A stretch of 64,000 nt of DNA from Forficula auricularia (GCA_024734495.1 JALMQS010000099.1:97198958-97262957), one strand, 5' to 3'. Numbered from the stretch's first letter, positions 22,632 to 33,067 are shown. The notes: generated from the sequence alone by a model not told the origin. A program made the numbers and translations.

Positions 22632-23200
22632 TAACAACTCTGCTACTCTCGGCAAAATAAAATTTTTTCCAAAACGTTGTTATTTATCTAAGACTAAAAA
22701 ATATCTAATTGAAAAGATTTTGATCCTCAAAACTTTATGCTGCTGTGTAAAGTTTGGTCCGAATTTAATTCGTCTCCTACTATCAATACCTATTCAAACA
22801 TACACACACACACATTCACAGCTCAGACTAAAGTACCGAAGATCAGAAAAAAATACAATTAAACATCAAAATCTGATTATTCTTACGAGTTTGCATCATT
22901 TCAGCATTGAATCTACCAATCTGACTTCTATAGAGAACACCTCTAATTAGTTAAATTTTCTTATTTTAATATATAATAATAGGTTTTAAAATTAATGAAA
23001 TAGAATTGAAAAAAAATTAATTATAAATTTGTATTGAAACACCCAGCTGTGAATTATTATTTTAAATATGAAAAAATCAATCAAATTAAAGTTATCCGAA
23101 GATGAGACTCTGACAGATTGATTTGTTAACCCAAAAACCTTTTGAACCATGATTTTCATTGAAATCTTTAGATATATACCTATATGTTTTGGTCACATGG
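22632..23200 (+). repeat. hairpin-headed retroposon family, 3' portion (diverged)
   Basis: Similar to 54750-55612: a shared block with GAATCTACCAATCTGACTTC, then TGAATTATTATTTTAAATATG, GAAGATGAGACTCTGACAGA and a short ATATATACC tail. The frame at 22720-22950 is within the repeat and not a gene. Confidence 0.5.
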
Positions 23201-23215
23201 TAATACAGGTCATGA

Positions 23216-23804
23216 ATGAATTTCAGAGAAATAATTACAATATTAGACTAATATTACAATGATACCTACTATTTTAATAATATTTAACTTGCGGAGAAAT
23301 ATTCCTGCTATATTCCAATATCATTATTTTACAATATATTAAAATATTCCAATATTATCTTGATATTGCAGGAATATTTCTTTGCAATATTCTCTAAAAG
23401 ATGGTACATTTTCATTACACGATAATATTGGAATATGTATTTTATTATATTGTAAAATAATAATAGTGGAATATAACGGGAATATTTCTCCGCAATATAA
23501 CATATTATTAGAGAGTCGGGTTATCCGAGCCGGCTAATGCGCTGGCCCCGCTTCGGCATCGATCGATTATGACGATGTTGGAGCGGAAGACCGGGGTTCG
23601 ATCCTGACTGGCAAATAAAAATTTCTACCGGCTAAAAACTCGGCTCACTCACTAACCCTACTAACGCTTTACTTATGTGCTGTCTAAATGGGCTTTGTTT
23701 ACGGTAACAATAAATAAATAAAAAAAAATAACATATTATTAAAATGGTAGGAATCATTGTAATATTAGTATAATATTGTAGTAAATTATTTCTCTGAAAT
23801 TCAT
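23216..23804. mobile_element. large foldback element interrupted by a SINE
   Basis: 23216-23360 and 23421-23804 are inverted copies (outer ATGAATTTCAG / CTGAAATTCAT, inner ATAATATTGGAATAT), once the SINE at 23511-23728 and its 13-bp duplication are removed. No hammerhead core is seen. The arms are about 150 bp. Confidence 0.8.
23511..23728 (+). mobile_element. tRNA-derived SINE with 13-bp TSD
   Basis: TAACATATTATTA at 23498-23510 and 23729-23741 is a perfect target duplication. The head has an A-box-like GCCGGCTAATGCGCTGG region and a good B box (GGTTCGATCCT at 23595-23605), in the spacing of a tRNA gene. An unrelated body and an A-rich (AATAAATAAATAAAAAAAA-type) tail follow. It inserted in one arm of the foldback at 23216-23804. 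Confidence 0.88.
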
Positions 23805-23941
23805 TGGCATTATACGATATGGCGTGTTCATTTAATACTATATGATATATATTATTTATTTGTTGAGTATACCTAAATGAGACCTTTTCTCAATTCAATA
23901 TGTAGCAATTTGTACTCATCATCATCATTGAGTATACAGTC

Positions 23942-24400
23942 CTAAGACTGGTTTGATGCAACAATCCGTCTCCACTCGACTCTGTCCCCCGCCAGCTGTT
24001 TAACCTCTCTAAATGTCTGGCATCCCATATCCCCAATTATTTGGTTGAAATATTCTAATCTGGGTCTTCCCCTTCCCCTTTTCTTTCCCACCTCCCCCTC
24101 CAAGATATCCCTAAGCAGTCCCCCATGTCTCAGTGTGTGCCCCATCATCTGACCTCTTCTCTTCTTCAGACTCTTCCACAAGGTTCTTCTTTCTCCGATT
24201 CTTCCAAGAACTTCTTCATTTGTAATTTTATCCATCCATTTGATATTCATCATTCTTCTGTAGCACCACATTTCGAAAGCCTCCAATCTCTTTCTCTCCG
24301 CTTTTCCAATTGTCCAGGTTTCACACCCGTACATGGCTATGCTCCATACATATGTGTTCAATAGCAACTTCCTGTTTGCTAAGCTGATTGAGAGGAGCAT
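23942..24400 (-). pseudogene. reverse transcriptase C-terminal (thumb/tail) fragment, RTE-like
   Basis: 152 codons reading NTYVWSIAMYGCETWTI near the start and MMGHTLRHGGLLRDILEGEV, then KKRGRGRPRLEYFNQI. This is the conserved tail of RTE-like endonuclease-reverse transcriptases. The apparent start codon is internal to the original protein. It is in a different frame from the upstream piece. Confidence 0.88.
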
Positions 24401-24482
24401 AGTATTTTTTGTTTTGAATTAAACCCCATTTTTGCTTGGGCAATTCTTGATTTAATTTCGTTTTTGCTCCTCCCATCCCATG

Positions 24483-24890
24483 TTATTTTACTTCCTTAAC
24501 TCCTTCTAGGTTTCCTTGATTAATTTTGATGCATTCCTGTCTCGTTTGTTCTTTTTTTGTACATACTAGGACCTTGGTTTTATTCTTGTTTATTTTCATT
24601 TTGATTTCTTCTATTAGGATTTGGTTAATTCCATTCAAGGCGTCCTCTAATTCTTTTTTATTGCTTCCTAGAAGGGCAATGTCATCGGCAAATCTTAACA
24701 TAGCGATCTTTTGACCTTGGATTTCTATACCTGTATCAATTTTGTCTTTGAATTCTTTAATCGCTTCTTCTATGTATAAGTTGAAAATCATGGGTGACAG
24801 CACACATCCTTGTCTTACACCTTTTTTTATTTTGGCTTCTCTTTGTTCATCACCAATATTTATAACTTGTACTAGATGACTGTAAAAAAA
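24483..24890 (-). pseudogene. reverse transcriptase domain fragment (RTE-like), upstream piece
   Basis: Without requiring a start codon the frame runs from about 24890. It contains GVRQGCVLSPMIFNLYIE (the SP-x-LFN region of finger/palm motif B) and RFADDIALL, the catalytic F/YADD motif with both aspartates. It stops after KEVK because of a frameshift. The expected continuation (ITWDGRSKNEIKSRIAQAK) lies in the next frame. The upstream endonuclease and most of the fingers are missing. Confidence 0.88.
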
Positions 24891-26689
24891 CCAAGTAAGC
24901 GAAATCCTTTCGAGTTGTGAGGTTGTCTCGGTTTTGGGGATATTCCCTCTTGAGAGACATTACCTCACACACTCACACACACTCTAATTATTATCTCAAT
25001 TAGTCGGGGAAACTTTTTGACTTAACGCCGCGGAGGGGCCAACATTTTTGCAGCTCATCACACCAACGCGAAGAGCGAGCTTCCCTCCTCGAGATTATCC
25101 TATTGGGAGAGAAAGAGCAAGCCTGAGGGGATGCTGCGGGGGATTCTATCTGTATCTCTTCTCTCGTCCTACGTGAGCTGAATTCCAATTCAACAAAAGT
25201 GTAAATTTGTTAATCTCTCTCCTTGGATGCATGAATATATATTGGATTATTTTCCTTTATATTAAGTTGCATAATTAGATACGACGACTCTCGCACTTAT
25301 ACTACATTCTTATTTTAGATATAGAAATTAAATTCATGTCCGTTATTAATTAGAAATGTTTAAGCGAGAACAACTTCACTAGGCAGAAGCCAATTTTTCT
25401 TCCGAACTACGGTTAAGAAATTTTAAATGCTGAACGCATGATTTGAAAATAAATATATTCTAGTGTGATTTGAACCCAGTACACGCCTTTCACTTTTCCT
25501 ACTTTGATAAACAAATAATCTAACAATAAAATTAATTAATTTTAAGTAATATAACATTTTTCCCAAGATTATGAAATACTGGGACGTGAGAAAAACAGTT
25601 AGCATAGTGGAATAAAGTCTGATGGTTGAGTCAAACCAGTCTTAGAATAAATTTAAAAGAAAAAATATTATTTATTTTACTATCAAATCAATAAGTAATT
25701 TAATGTTTAATTCTGAATCCTATAAGCCTTAGAATTATTGAGTTATGAGGTTGTAATCACAAACATATCCATAACTTTTTGAGCCTTTTTGAGTTCTGAA
25801 AACCATAAAAGGCGTATTTTTGTTAAAACCCCTAAGTTTATGTATTGTATACCGTAATTCTAACTAGTATGATTTTAATGTCATCTTATATCAATCATAT
25901 AGTAATAGAAAGGTATGGGGGGACTTTAGGAATTTATTTTAATGACTTCTTCAGAATCTCTAAAAAAATAATACAAAAGAACATTGTGAAGATTTAATCT
26001 TGGATATAAGATTATATCATACAATTTATGTAAAAACAATAAATACACAGTGGTTTAAAATAAATAATATAAATTAATTACCTACTTTGTATTTTTACAG
26101 AAAATAGTAAGAATTGTTTGTCATAATTTCCAAAATTATGGTTATACGAGATAATTTTTTTATGTACTGTATTTTTTTAGTCATACTGAAGAAGGCTTTA
26201 AAATATAGTCAAAATCTATACAAATACTATGTATTTGTGTTTAATTCAATTTAGCTTCAACCCTGAAAACATTACTTATTAAAAGAAGAAGGCTGCTATA
26301 CCAACTGAATAAAAGTAAAATCCATCCAAAAATAAAAGAATATTTTATGCTCTGATCCCGCAATTTTAGGAAGCTGAAATCTACTTCGATAGTTTCCTAA
26401 GGCCTTAAAGGCTTAGCTGTCCAAAATTTGATCCAAATTGGACAAAAAAAGTTCAAATTTGTAACCCCCTCTAATTTGTCTTCCAGCAATTTCAACCATA
26501 ATCTAATCAGTTCTTAAACTCAATATATAATTTGAAGTAAACTTATTTTAAAAATTGCATTCAAAAGTGCTGGTGTCCTCTTTTTATTTATAAAATAATA
26601 AATTTTGATGTGGAAATTGGAGGCATTGGAGGATAGGATATATAATATTTAAATAGAAAATTTCATTATCATAACTTGATTGATTTTTG
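24891..26689. other. non-coding stretch with GC-richer island 24970-25180 and a decayed hammerhead-like motif
   Basis: 24970-25180 is GC-rich and single-copy here, with homeodomain-like TAATTATTATCTCAATTAG at about 24987. 26186-26210 reads CTGAAGAAGG ... TATAGTC, a hammerhead fragment lacking the GAAAC box. B-box-like GGGTTCAAATC occurs on the minus strand near 25470 without a convincing A box. No gene is seen. Confidence 0.4.
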
Positions 26690-26952
26690 AACTAGAGTGT
26701 ACACAAAATTCGATAACACAATCATGCATTCACAGACATTTTGACAAAATAATTAATAACTTTTAAAATATCTATAAATTTTTCAATGTTCATGAGTTCT
26801 ATTTTAGGTCGAAATACCCTCTGAAATGAATTCGATTAATATATTTTTGTCAAAATATCTTTAGCCGTTTTTGAGACACATATTTAGAAAATACAAAAAA
26901 ACAACAACAATTTTTTATGCACGATTACAATACAATAATTTTAAGGTAAAGT
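26690..26952 (-). mobile_element. old copy of the ACTTTACCATACA-ended family
   Basis: Shares TTTGACAAAATAATTA, TCAAAATATCTTTAGCCG and the end CACGATTACAATAC ... GGTAAAGT with the copies at 37410 and 53772, but is clearly more diverged. The ends are approximate. Confidence 0.6.
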
Positions 26953-27629
26953 AATAAATATATACTGAAGGTATAATAATTTCGTAGCTAAATTTACAAA
27001 GATGGCAACATTTCATTTGAATCCAAACAAAAAAAAAAACCAATCGTCACAAATCGTTAAACAACGCGTGAGATGGTCGTGAATGGCGTTTAGAGGGGCA
27101 GAGGGGGGGCCAGGGGGGTCATGGAGAAAAATAGCGGATGCAATGAGGCGGATGTCCAATCACGCCAGTGGATTAAAATGACCTGCCGCTAGTAATTACT
27201 ATTGTTCCATTAAGCCAAAGGCTAAACTAAGGGATTTATGAGAGTATTCAAACGAACGAATGAGAGAACGAGGGGGGCACAAGTCCCACAATTCAATTGG
27301 GATGGGGGGGGGACCACGCGGCTAATGATGAAAAACGATCGCCTCTCTCGAAACTATCTTCTCTTTCTGCCCGAAATGACCATCATAAAAACCCTTCATT
27401 ATTTCCTCTCTGATCACTATTTATGACAACCACATTTAAACAGACACACAAAAAATCAAACCAAGAGTAGAGAATTCTATTCAGTCGTCAGAGGGTCTGG
27501 TCAAATCATGCTAAATATTTCGCATTTTGATATTCGATTCAAAATTATACATCTTCTCGAGTTTATGAGACTTACGAGCATCAACAAATAAAAATATACA
27601 ATAGAGTTGAATTTTTCACATTAAATACA
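26953..27629. promoter_or_regulatory. GC-richer island, candidate conserved non-coding element
   Basis: 27060-27420 is single-copy in this window and contains TAGTAATTACTATTGTTCCA (about 27189), resembling a homeodomain core next to a Sox-like ATTGTT. The frame at 27238-27426 crosses a G-run and is not convincing. Regulatory function is inference. Confidence 0.3.
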
Positions 27630-28101
27630 ATAATTGAGGCGTTCAAAAGCAGAGTGGACCAACCCACAAATCTCATTTTCGCTGATTAAACTCTATAGAG
27701 ACCATGCGTCAAGACTTTAGCGCCAACTGACGACGTAAATTTAAGCTTTGGGGGATGATTTATTAAACTTTTAAGACAAAGAGGTTCCGCGCACTGTTTT
27801 ATCTATGATATATACTATAATACAATATTTTCCTCAATTCTCCCAAATTATTTGAATAAATAAACACAAGAGAGCGCTACCTTCGGCAATAGTCCTGCCT
27901 CTATGTTTAATGCACTGTCCTTATAATCATGTAGATTTTTGATCAAACTAAATAGACAGAGTGGTACAGACTTAGTTTTTAAACGCCGATTACAGCACAG
28001 ATACCACTTTTGCCTCGAAACTTTACCTCTATTTTGTTGGATTTTTTTTATAAAAAAACCAAAAGTGGGATGGTCCACTCTGCTTTTGAACGCCTCAATT
28101 A
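27630..28101. mobile_element. DNA transposon relic with 38-bp TIRs
   Basis: 27630-27667 and 28064-28101 are inverted with one mismatch (ATAATTGAGGCGTTCAAAAG start). The 472-bp element has a 105-codon open frame on the minus strand overlapping its right half (27848-28165), in which I recognise no transposase motif. The superfamily is not assigned; the target duplication is ambiguous in AT-rich flanks. Confidence 0.75.
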
Positions 28102-28441
28102 TATAAATAAATACAAATCTTTTAAAGAAACTAATTTTTAATTTGTTCACGATTTGAAATTCCATCGAGAAAGAGAAAAATTGTCCTGAAACGTTTGGGT
28201 TTTATTAAACATTTGAAGGCGGCGTTTCGATCACTATATCTGTGATGTCTGATATTTTTATATGTGTTTGTTTATTAATAAATATATACCTATATTTAAT
28301 TGTGAAAATAATGTGGTTTTTAATAAAAAAAAAAATGTTTTGATAAAAATTTCGAAAACAAAAGCTTTGATCAATTCATAATTAGAATTAAATTTTTTCC
28401 AAAATTTTCAATTATACCTATCTTTAGTTAATGGATGAAAT

Positions 28442-28587
28442 CGAGGGGTGAACCGCGACCTAAAATCGTGTACACCTTCTTCTACTTCCACTTTCATTTC
28501 CAAGTAGAAGACAATAGATTATCTAATGAATTCCGAAGTAATTCCAAAGACGGTGTACACCTAATTCCAATCGCATTTCACCCCTAG
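28442..28587. mobile_element. hAT-type MITE family E, copy 2
   Basis: CGAGGGGTGAACCGCGACC start and CACCCCTAG end; 146 bp. Flanks GATGAAAT and GTTGAAAT form an 8-bp target duplication with one mismatch. Confidence 0.85.
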
Positions 28588-28862
28588 GTTGAAATGTACT
28601 CCCAGACTTATATATAACTGGACACGCAGTATATTCAGCTAAGCTAAAAATACTCATACTTGAGAACGATCTCAGAATAGGCTGATCGAAACGTCGTAGT
28701 TATATTGTATTATTTGTTCCTGTTCAATAACTAATTATGATCAATTTCAACCCTTAATAAAATTAATCACAAAAATACAAGCTAAGTACATATCTAATAT
28801 ATCGTCCCTGATCTTACAAAACCTCGTAAGTCCTAAAACCATTTTAAACAACAATGTATACA
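28588..28862. other. PLE-like remnant with variant hammerhead motif
   Basis: 28659-28695 reads CTTGAGAAC, GATC, loop, GATC, GAAACGTC: a stem II of GATC/GATC and an intact GAAACGTC, with the CTGANGA box altered. A second outlying half motif, GGCGGCGTTTCGATCAC, lies at about 28218 with stem ATCAC/GTGAT on the minus strand. Both look like decayed hammerhead repeats. Confidence 0.45.
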
Positions 28863-28964
28863 ATTACAATGCAATAAAGATAAGAGTAAATAAATATTTT
28901 ATTTAATATGGATTTACTATGAGTTAAGGATACTGGGTCACTTATTTCACATTACAATGCAATA
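28863..28964. mobile_element. single 74-bp unit of family N with 14-bp TSD
   Basis: ATTACAATGCAATA at 28863-28876 and 28951-28964 brackets a 74-bp unit (28877-28950). Its 68 bases AAGATAAGAGTAAATAAAT ... GGGTCACTT are those of the arms at 19381 and 19461. It shows that the monomeric half-palindrome inserts on its own. Confidence 0.88.
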
Positions 28965-29703
28965 TTTATTATTTGTCGCGATATTAAATTGGAATAGAAT
29001 AATAGTGAAAAGTTGGTCGGTATAAACGTATAATACGTATTTGACCAAAAATCGGACTTACAAGGTTTTGTAAGATCAGCGACGATATGTATCTTTAATT
29101 CTTTGGTTATATTTAAAAGATAATTATTTTTCCATATATTAATCAATGTAAAACAATATATTATAATAATTATACTTTTATTCAAGTTGCCAAGTTAATC
29201 ATTGCACTGAGTGTATGAAAATCTGCACTAAATAATCCCTAACCCGTAAAACGCTATTATTTGTCGGTTTAACATTCTTTTAGAGCTGAATTAAAGAAAT
29301 CATAATCAGCTCTAAAAAATTTCATTGCATCATTCTACGAGTTTTATTATCAAATAAAAAGTTAAAGTGCGTTAATAAAAGAATATTTTGATGTTAGCTG
29401 AAGAGTTTGCAAGAGGAAAAAAAATAAAGATAAAGTGCGAGTCGTTATACTCGCATGCAGAGGATGTTTCTAAGAAAACCACACACAAATACAAATCTAG
29501 TGTCTTTATAGGTACACTATATGTACCATCAGTCTTTTTTAAGTGTTCTTACTTTTTCTAATCATTCAATATTGCACAAAATAATACATTAATAATAAAA
29601 AAAAAATTCAGTGAACTAAACTAAAATTGAAAAATAAGTGGGTGTTATGATTTTTTTTTTATTAATATTGATGATTTTTTGAATTAGTAATATAGTTCAA
29701 AAA
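28965..29703. other. AT-rich non-coding stretch
   Basis: No gene. The frame at 28952-29185 overlaps the family N unit and is AT-biased. 29270-29320 holds a small inverted repeat (TTAGAGCTGA / TCAGCTCTAA). Confidence 0.5.
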
Positions 29704-29890
29704 CTACAACCGAACCCGCTTAAAATGAGCGCGAAAGTTATTAGGAACTTGGACTTTGAAATAATTGGATGTTAAATTTTCAAAAGTTACAACGTTTCGC
29801 CGGATATTTTTCAACTTCTTCAGGCAATCTACAAAACAATTACAACAATCACAAACACATGAAATCATCAAACAAAATGTAAACAATTTA
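29704..29890 (-). mobile_element. PLE 3'-end-like fragment with hammerhead motif (family J copy 1)
   Basis: The minus strand carries a hammerhead-like motif at 29790-29823, preceded by TGTGATTGTTGTAATTG-type sequence that recurs at 34195-34235. An open frame of 60 codons covers it (29704-29886) but is not an independent gene. Confidence 0.6.
29790..29823 (-). ncRNA. minimal hammerhead ribozyme motif (family J)
   Basis: CTGAAGA, A, stem II GTTG/CGGC (two wobbles) with a 9-nt loop, GAAAC, then GTT as triplet. Self-complementary ACGT forms stem III. Stem I is TTGC/GTAA. All blocks are in order; stem II is weak. Confidence 0.6.
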
Positions 29891-29968
29891 AAAGTAAATT
29901 TTGTATGAAATTTTGTTTACATTTTATTTGTTATTCCTCATGGGTTCAAATACCTGATTGGGTTTAGG

Positions 29969-30134
29969 CGAGGGGTGAACCGCGACCTAAAATCGTGTAC
30001 ACCTACTTCCACTTCCACTTTCATTTCCAAGTGGAAGACAATAGATGACAATAGATTATTTAATGAATTCCAAAGTAATTCCAAATAATTCCAAAGACGG
30101 TGTACACCTAATTCCAATCACAATACACCCCTCG
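29969..30134. mobile_element. hAT-type MITE family E, copy 3
   Basis: 166 bp, start CGAGGGGTGAACCGCGACC, end CACCCCTCG. A perfect 8-bp target duplication, GGTTTAGG, lies at 29961-29968 and 30135-30142. An internal ATAGATGACA block is duplicated compared with other copies. Confidence 0.9.
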
Positions 30135-30201
30135 GGTTTAGGTAAATTTGCTTTGTCGTAATAGCAAGCAGATCACTAGTTTATTAAGTGAAAATGATTA
30201 G

Positions 30202-30450
30202 AGGACATCTATAAATTAGGTCATACACTAAGGGGGCATATCAGATTTGTGACAAAATGTGACAGGGGGGGGCCTGGGGAACTTAAAAATTGTTATGTCA
30301 CAAAAGTTAAATTAAAATTTTTTAAAAATTTTCAAATATAAATAATAAATATAAAAGTGATAGTGTGACGTCACAATACAGGGGGGCTCAATAAAAATGT
30401 GACAGAATGTGACACAGGGGGAGAGTGGGGGTCCATGGCCCCTTATTCTG
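30202..30450. mobile_element. MITE-like repeat with GTGACAAAATGTGACAGGGG words (copy 1)
   Basis: Shares TGTGACAAAATGTGACAGG, GTGTGACGTCACAATA and AATAAAAATGTGACAGAATG with the copy at 57119-57477. The TIR is degraded here. Confidence 0.6.
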
Positions 30451-30671
30451 ATTGTCTGTTCAAAGTAGGCAGTCGGTTTTTTTTATCAAGTAGAATTTAA
30501 ATAATATTATTTTAGATATTTTATTTTAAATAATCTTCATTTACTAGCAATTTTAGGAATTCTATATTAGAGTCCAAAAAATTGAAACCCAAAATTAATT
30601 GCTTCAGTCTATTGAAGGAGACAGTAAAAGAGTGTGTCATCTGCTGGAATTATAAATTTTATTTATAACGA

Positions 30672-30706
30672 GACTATAGTTTCGAGGGCTTTGTCCTCTT
30701 CATCAG
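30672..30706 (-). ncRNA. hammerhead ribozyme motif D1
   Basis: CTGATGA, A, stem II GAGG/CCTC with loop ACAAAGC, GAAAC, tetraloop TATA, GTC. Stem III is AC/GT closed by TATA. Stem I can form GA/TC next to the core and a second helix beyond an internal loop. Confidence 0.7.
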
Positions 30707-30814
30707 TCTATTAAAATTGATTTACAGGAATTAATGTATGAATTAATCCATTCATGACATTCAGACAATAAAAGAGTGTGTCTTCTGCTGAAATTATAAA
30801 TTTTATTTATAACG

Positions 30815-30850
30815 AGACAATAGTTTCGAGGGCTTTGCCCTCTTCATCAG
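30815..30850 (-). ncRNA. hammerhead ribozyme motif D2, strongest stem II
   Basis: CTGATGA, A, stem II GAGGGC/GCCCTC with an AAA loop (six pairs), GAAAC, TATT loop, GTC. It lies 143 bp from D1 in direct orientation, so a transcript across both would carry tandem motifs. Confidence 0.72.
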
Positions 30851-30904
30851 TCTGTTAAAATTAATCCATTCATACATTAATTCCTGTGAATCAATCGTAA
30901 TAGA

Positions 30905-30939
30905 CTGATGAAGAGGACAAAGCCCTCGAAACTATAGTC
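30905..30939 (+). ncRNA. hammerhead ribozyme motif D3 (opposed to D1 and D2)
   Basis: Same sequence as D1 in the opposite orientation. Stem I: CGTAA/TTATG and GA/TC separated by an internal loop, as in natural type I hammerheads with loop-loop contacts. Confidence 0.7.
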
Positions 30940-31213
30940 TCGTTATGAATAAAATTTATAATTCCAGCAGAAGACACACTCTTTTATTGTTTCCTTCAAT
31001 ATATAAAAATTCTGCTACCCTCGGCAAAAAAACTTTCAATTTAATTTGCTTCAGTCTATCTTAAGACTTCAATCTGTACTTAAAAATGACTCTAATATTA
31101 ATGGCCAAAACGTCGTGCTTCTGATGAATTTATCTCATTAAAATGTGTATTCTAAGTGGTGTTATTTTTCCTTATATTTCGTCCAACTTTTAGTACCTAC
31201 TACAAAACGTGAA

Positions 31214-31391
31214 ATAACTCGCTCCCTGCCACCATCTTTCCCGCGACTTATAACCTTCAGATATTTAAGACCCGTATCCCCAGATACCTTCGACCCCCGA
31301 CCAACCCATAAAATTCTTTCTTCTTCTTTTCACAATGGAGGGGTTGCACCTTTTTGGTGTAACTCCTTCTCTCATCATTATCATAAAAAAA
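31214..31391 (+). pseudogene. non-LTR retrotransposon C-terminal fragment, copy 1
   Basis: The plus strand encodes FPATYNLQIFKTRI, a common C-terminal motif of Jockey/CR1-type reverse transcriptase proteins (TYNLxxFKxRxxxYL). It is followed by PRYLRPP, a stop, and 3' sequence with TTTTTGGTGTAACTCC. It is inserted in repeat unit 1 at a site that is intact in unit 2 (about 31672). Confidence 0.75.
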
Positions 31392-31487
31392 TAAGATTGT
31401 AGGAAAATTAGACAAATTTTTACCTAGGGGTATTATTTGGATGTAGTGATAAGCTCGATTTGGACACAGTGTTTTGATCTTATTAGC

Positions 31488-31754
31488 GTCCAAAAAATTG
31501 AAAACCAAAATTAATTGCTTCAGTCTATCTTAAGTCTTCAATCTGGACTTGAAAATGACTCGAGTATTAATGTCCAAAACGTCATGGTTCTGATGAATTT
31601 ATCTCATTAAAATGTGTATTCTAAGTGGTGTTATTTTTTATTATATTTCGTCCAACTTTTAGTACCTACTACAAAACGAGAATTAAGATTGTATGAAAAT
31701 TAGACAAATTATTACCTAGGTATTATTTGGATGTAGTGATAAGCTCGATTTGGA
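31488..31754 (+). repeat. tandem-duplicated PLE-like repeat, unit 2 (empty site)
   Basis: Uninterrupted counterpart of unit 1, with a decayed hammerhead-like motif at 31549-31584: CTTGAAAAT, stem GAC/GTC, CAAAACGTC. It serves as the pre-insertion reference for two insertions in unit 1. Confidence 0.75.
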
Positions 31755-32895
31755 ACTACTATAAATGCTTGTGCCGTCTCGAAATGAAGGGCGTTCGTAT
31801 TTAAATTCGGGACAGTCTTGCAATTAGAGAAACCCGGATAAATTCCTAAACGCGAGAAAGAGATGGCGAAATTAAAACCCAAAAAAGGAAAATGTTATTT
31901 ATACCCGGTTAAAAATCCATTTGTATGGAAGACGACGGTTGGTTCTCGTTCTCTCTTGGAACCCTCGAGACTTAATTTCCACGCTAAACGAGATTTATAC
32001 TTTTAATATATCGGGGTGGGGGGAGGGGGTGGCTAATTAAAAGCGCAATGGGTTAATTGCATTTGCACTCGGGGTAAGCTAATTGGAATAGAAAAACCCG
32101 GCCTGTAGGGGGGCTGCTATATTAGATTTATTGGGATGTATGGGCCGGCGACAACAACAACTACGACAACGACAACAACAGGTGCAGCGTCCGTCTCCCT
32201 GACCTGCCCCAACACACAAACTCTCTCTCTCTCTCTCTCGGCTAAATTTTATATACAAGCGAAATAAACTGTCGCGTTTATGGCGCATTCGGGAAAACCG
32301 TAAAATCCAGGTTTTACATTCTCGTAAAATTAATAGGAAAATTGTCCTGCGCGCTGTCTGGGCCGGGGGGGCTTTTTACGACCCACGTCGACGACGCGGA
32401 AAAAAAAAAACTTAAATTCATATTTCTCCCATAAAAGTTTTCCATTATATTAATAGACTTGTTTGCCGCAATTAGCGAGTGAGTCAAGAAACGGAGAGCG
32501 TTTTAAGCTGATCCTTGATTGAAACGACCGTCGCCTTGAAAAACGAGACCCCTCGAGACCAAAAGAATTTGACCCCACAAACGAAATCCCCCCAAGCACA
32601 TTCTCTTTGTTCTTGAACATTGATTAGCTACAAAACAAAACTAGATTTTAATTAATTCATACCTTAAAGGTAAAAAAAGTCATAATAGCATCCTCTCTAT
32701 ATACCTCTATAAGTATAGCAAATAAATAAATACAAATATTTTATAAATTAATCTAGAAACGTTTATTAAAAATCTAGTCGTTTCACAAGAATTTCTCCCT
32801 TTATCAATGGAAATTTGAAGAAAAAAAATGCTTTTAAGAGAAATAATAAAGCAACTATAAATAAATAATTATTTTGAAAATAGACAATGAGTAGG
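31755..32895. promoter_or_regulatory. GC-richer island 31780-32600, candidate regulatory DNA
   Basis: Single-copy DNA with homeodomain/POU-like words such as GGTTAATTGCATTTGCACT (about 32050) and GTCGCGTTTATGGCGCATT (about 32271), a CAACAACAACTACGAC run and (CT)n at 32220-32239. The frame at 32079-32288 is composed of these low-complexity runs. No exon is recognised. The word content hints at enhancers, but this is inference. Confidence 0.35.
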
Positions 32896-33067
32896 TACTT
32901 AGCCACCGAGCGATGCTCGGTAACTTTTTGCTCCAAGTTAAAAGCTATATATATAGTACACGCCCCCTGGACTCCCCCCGAACCCCACACTCACACCCCC
33001 GGATTTGTGGGATTTAAAACCTTTTAATCAATTAAATTTTTCAACTTTTAATATATAATAATAATTG

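Larger units (their letters stand above)
23918..24890 (-). mobile_element. RTE-like non-LTR retrotransposon, 5'-truncated
   Basis: On the minus strand the reverse transcriptase begins abruptly at about 24890 with HLVQVINIGDEQ and ends at the stop near 23942. The short 3' region (GACTGGTTTGATGCA on the plus strand) is typical of RTE-like elements in insects, and the tail is a (TGA)n microsatellite at about 23917-23932. At least two frameshifts separate the coding pieces. Confidence 0.85.
30594..31059. mobile_element. family D element: two tandem and one inverted hammerhead unit, about 19-bp TSD
   Basis: TTAATTGCTTCAGTCTAT-type sequence at 30594-30612 and 31040-31059 is a target duplication. 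The uninterrupted site is seen in unit 2 near 31515-31530. Inside are two direct units on the minus strand (starting AAAAGAGTGTGTC at about 30626 and 30768) and one opposed unit on the plus strand, ending TCCAGCAGAAGACACACTC. A short CTGCTACCCTCGGCAAAA tail at about 31011-31028 also occurs after family A copy 3. Tandem plus inverted repeat arrangement is known for PLEs. Confidence 0.88.
30572..31487 (+). repeat. tandem-duplicated PLE-like repeat, unit 1 (interrupted twice)
   Basis: Unit 1 starts GTCCAAAAAATTGAAA at 30572 and ends near 31460 (GATAAGCTCGATTTGGA). It is interrupted by the family D foldback (30613-31039) and a non-LTR fragment (31214-31391). A decayed hammerhead-like motif, AATGGCCAAAACGTC, ends at about 31115. 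Unit 2 at 31488-31754 is the uninterrupted version. Confidence 0.75.

Noticed and set aside
23515..23610. tRNA gene
   Set aside because: A and B boxes are present, but the cloverleaf is not complete and the segment is followed by a SINE body, A-rich tail and flanking TSD.
25423..25620. Second SINE head on the minus strand (GGGTTCAAATC)
   Set aside because: Only a B-box-like word; no A box, tail or target duplication.
29704..29886. Small cysteine-rich protein on the minus strand
   Set aside because: The sequence is the 3' region of a PLE-like repeat overlapping its hammerhead motif, and a diverged copy at 34168-34240 has no matching frame.
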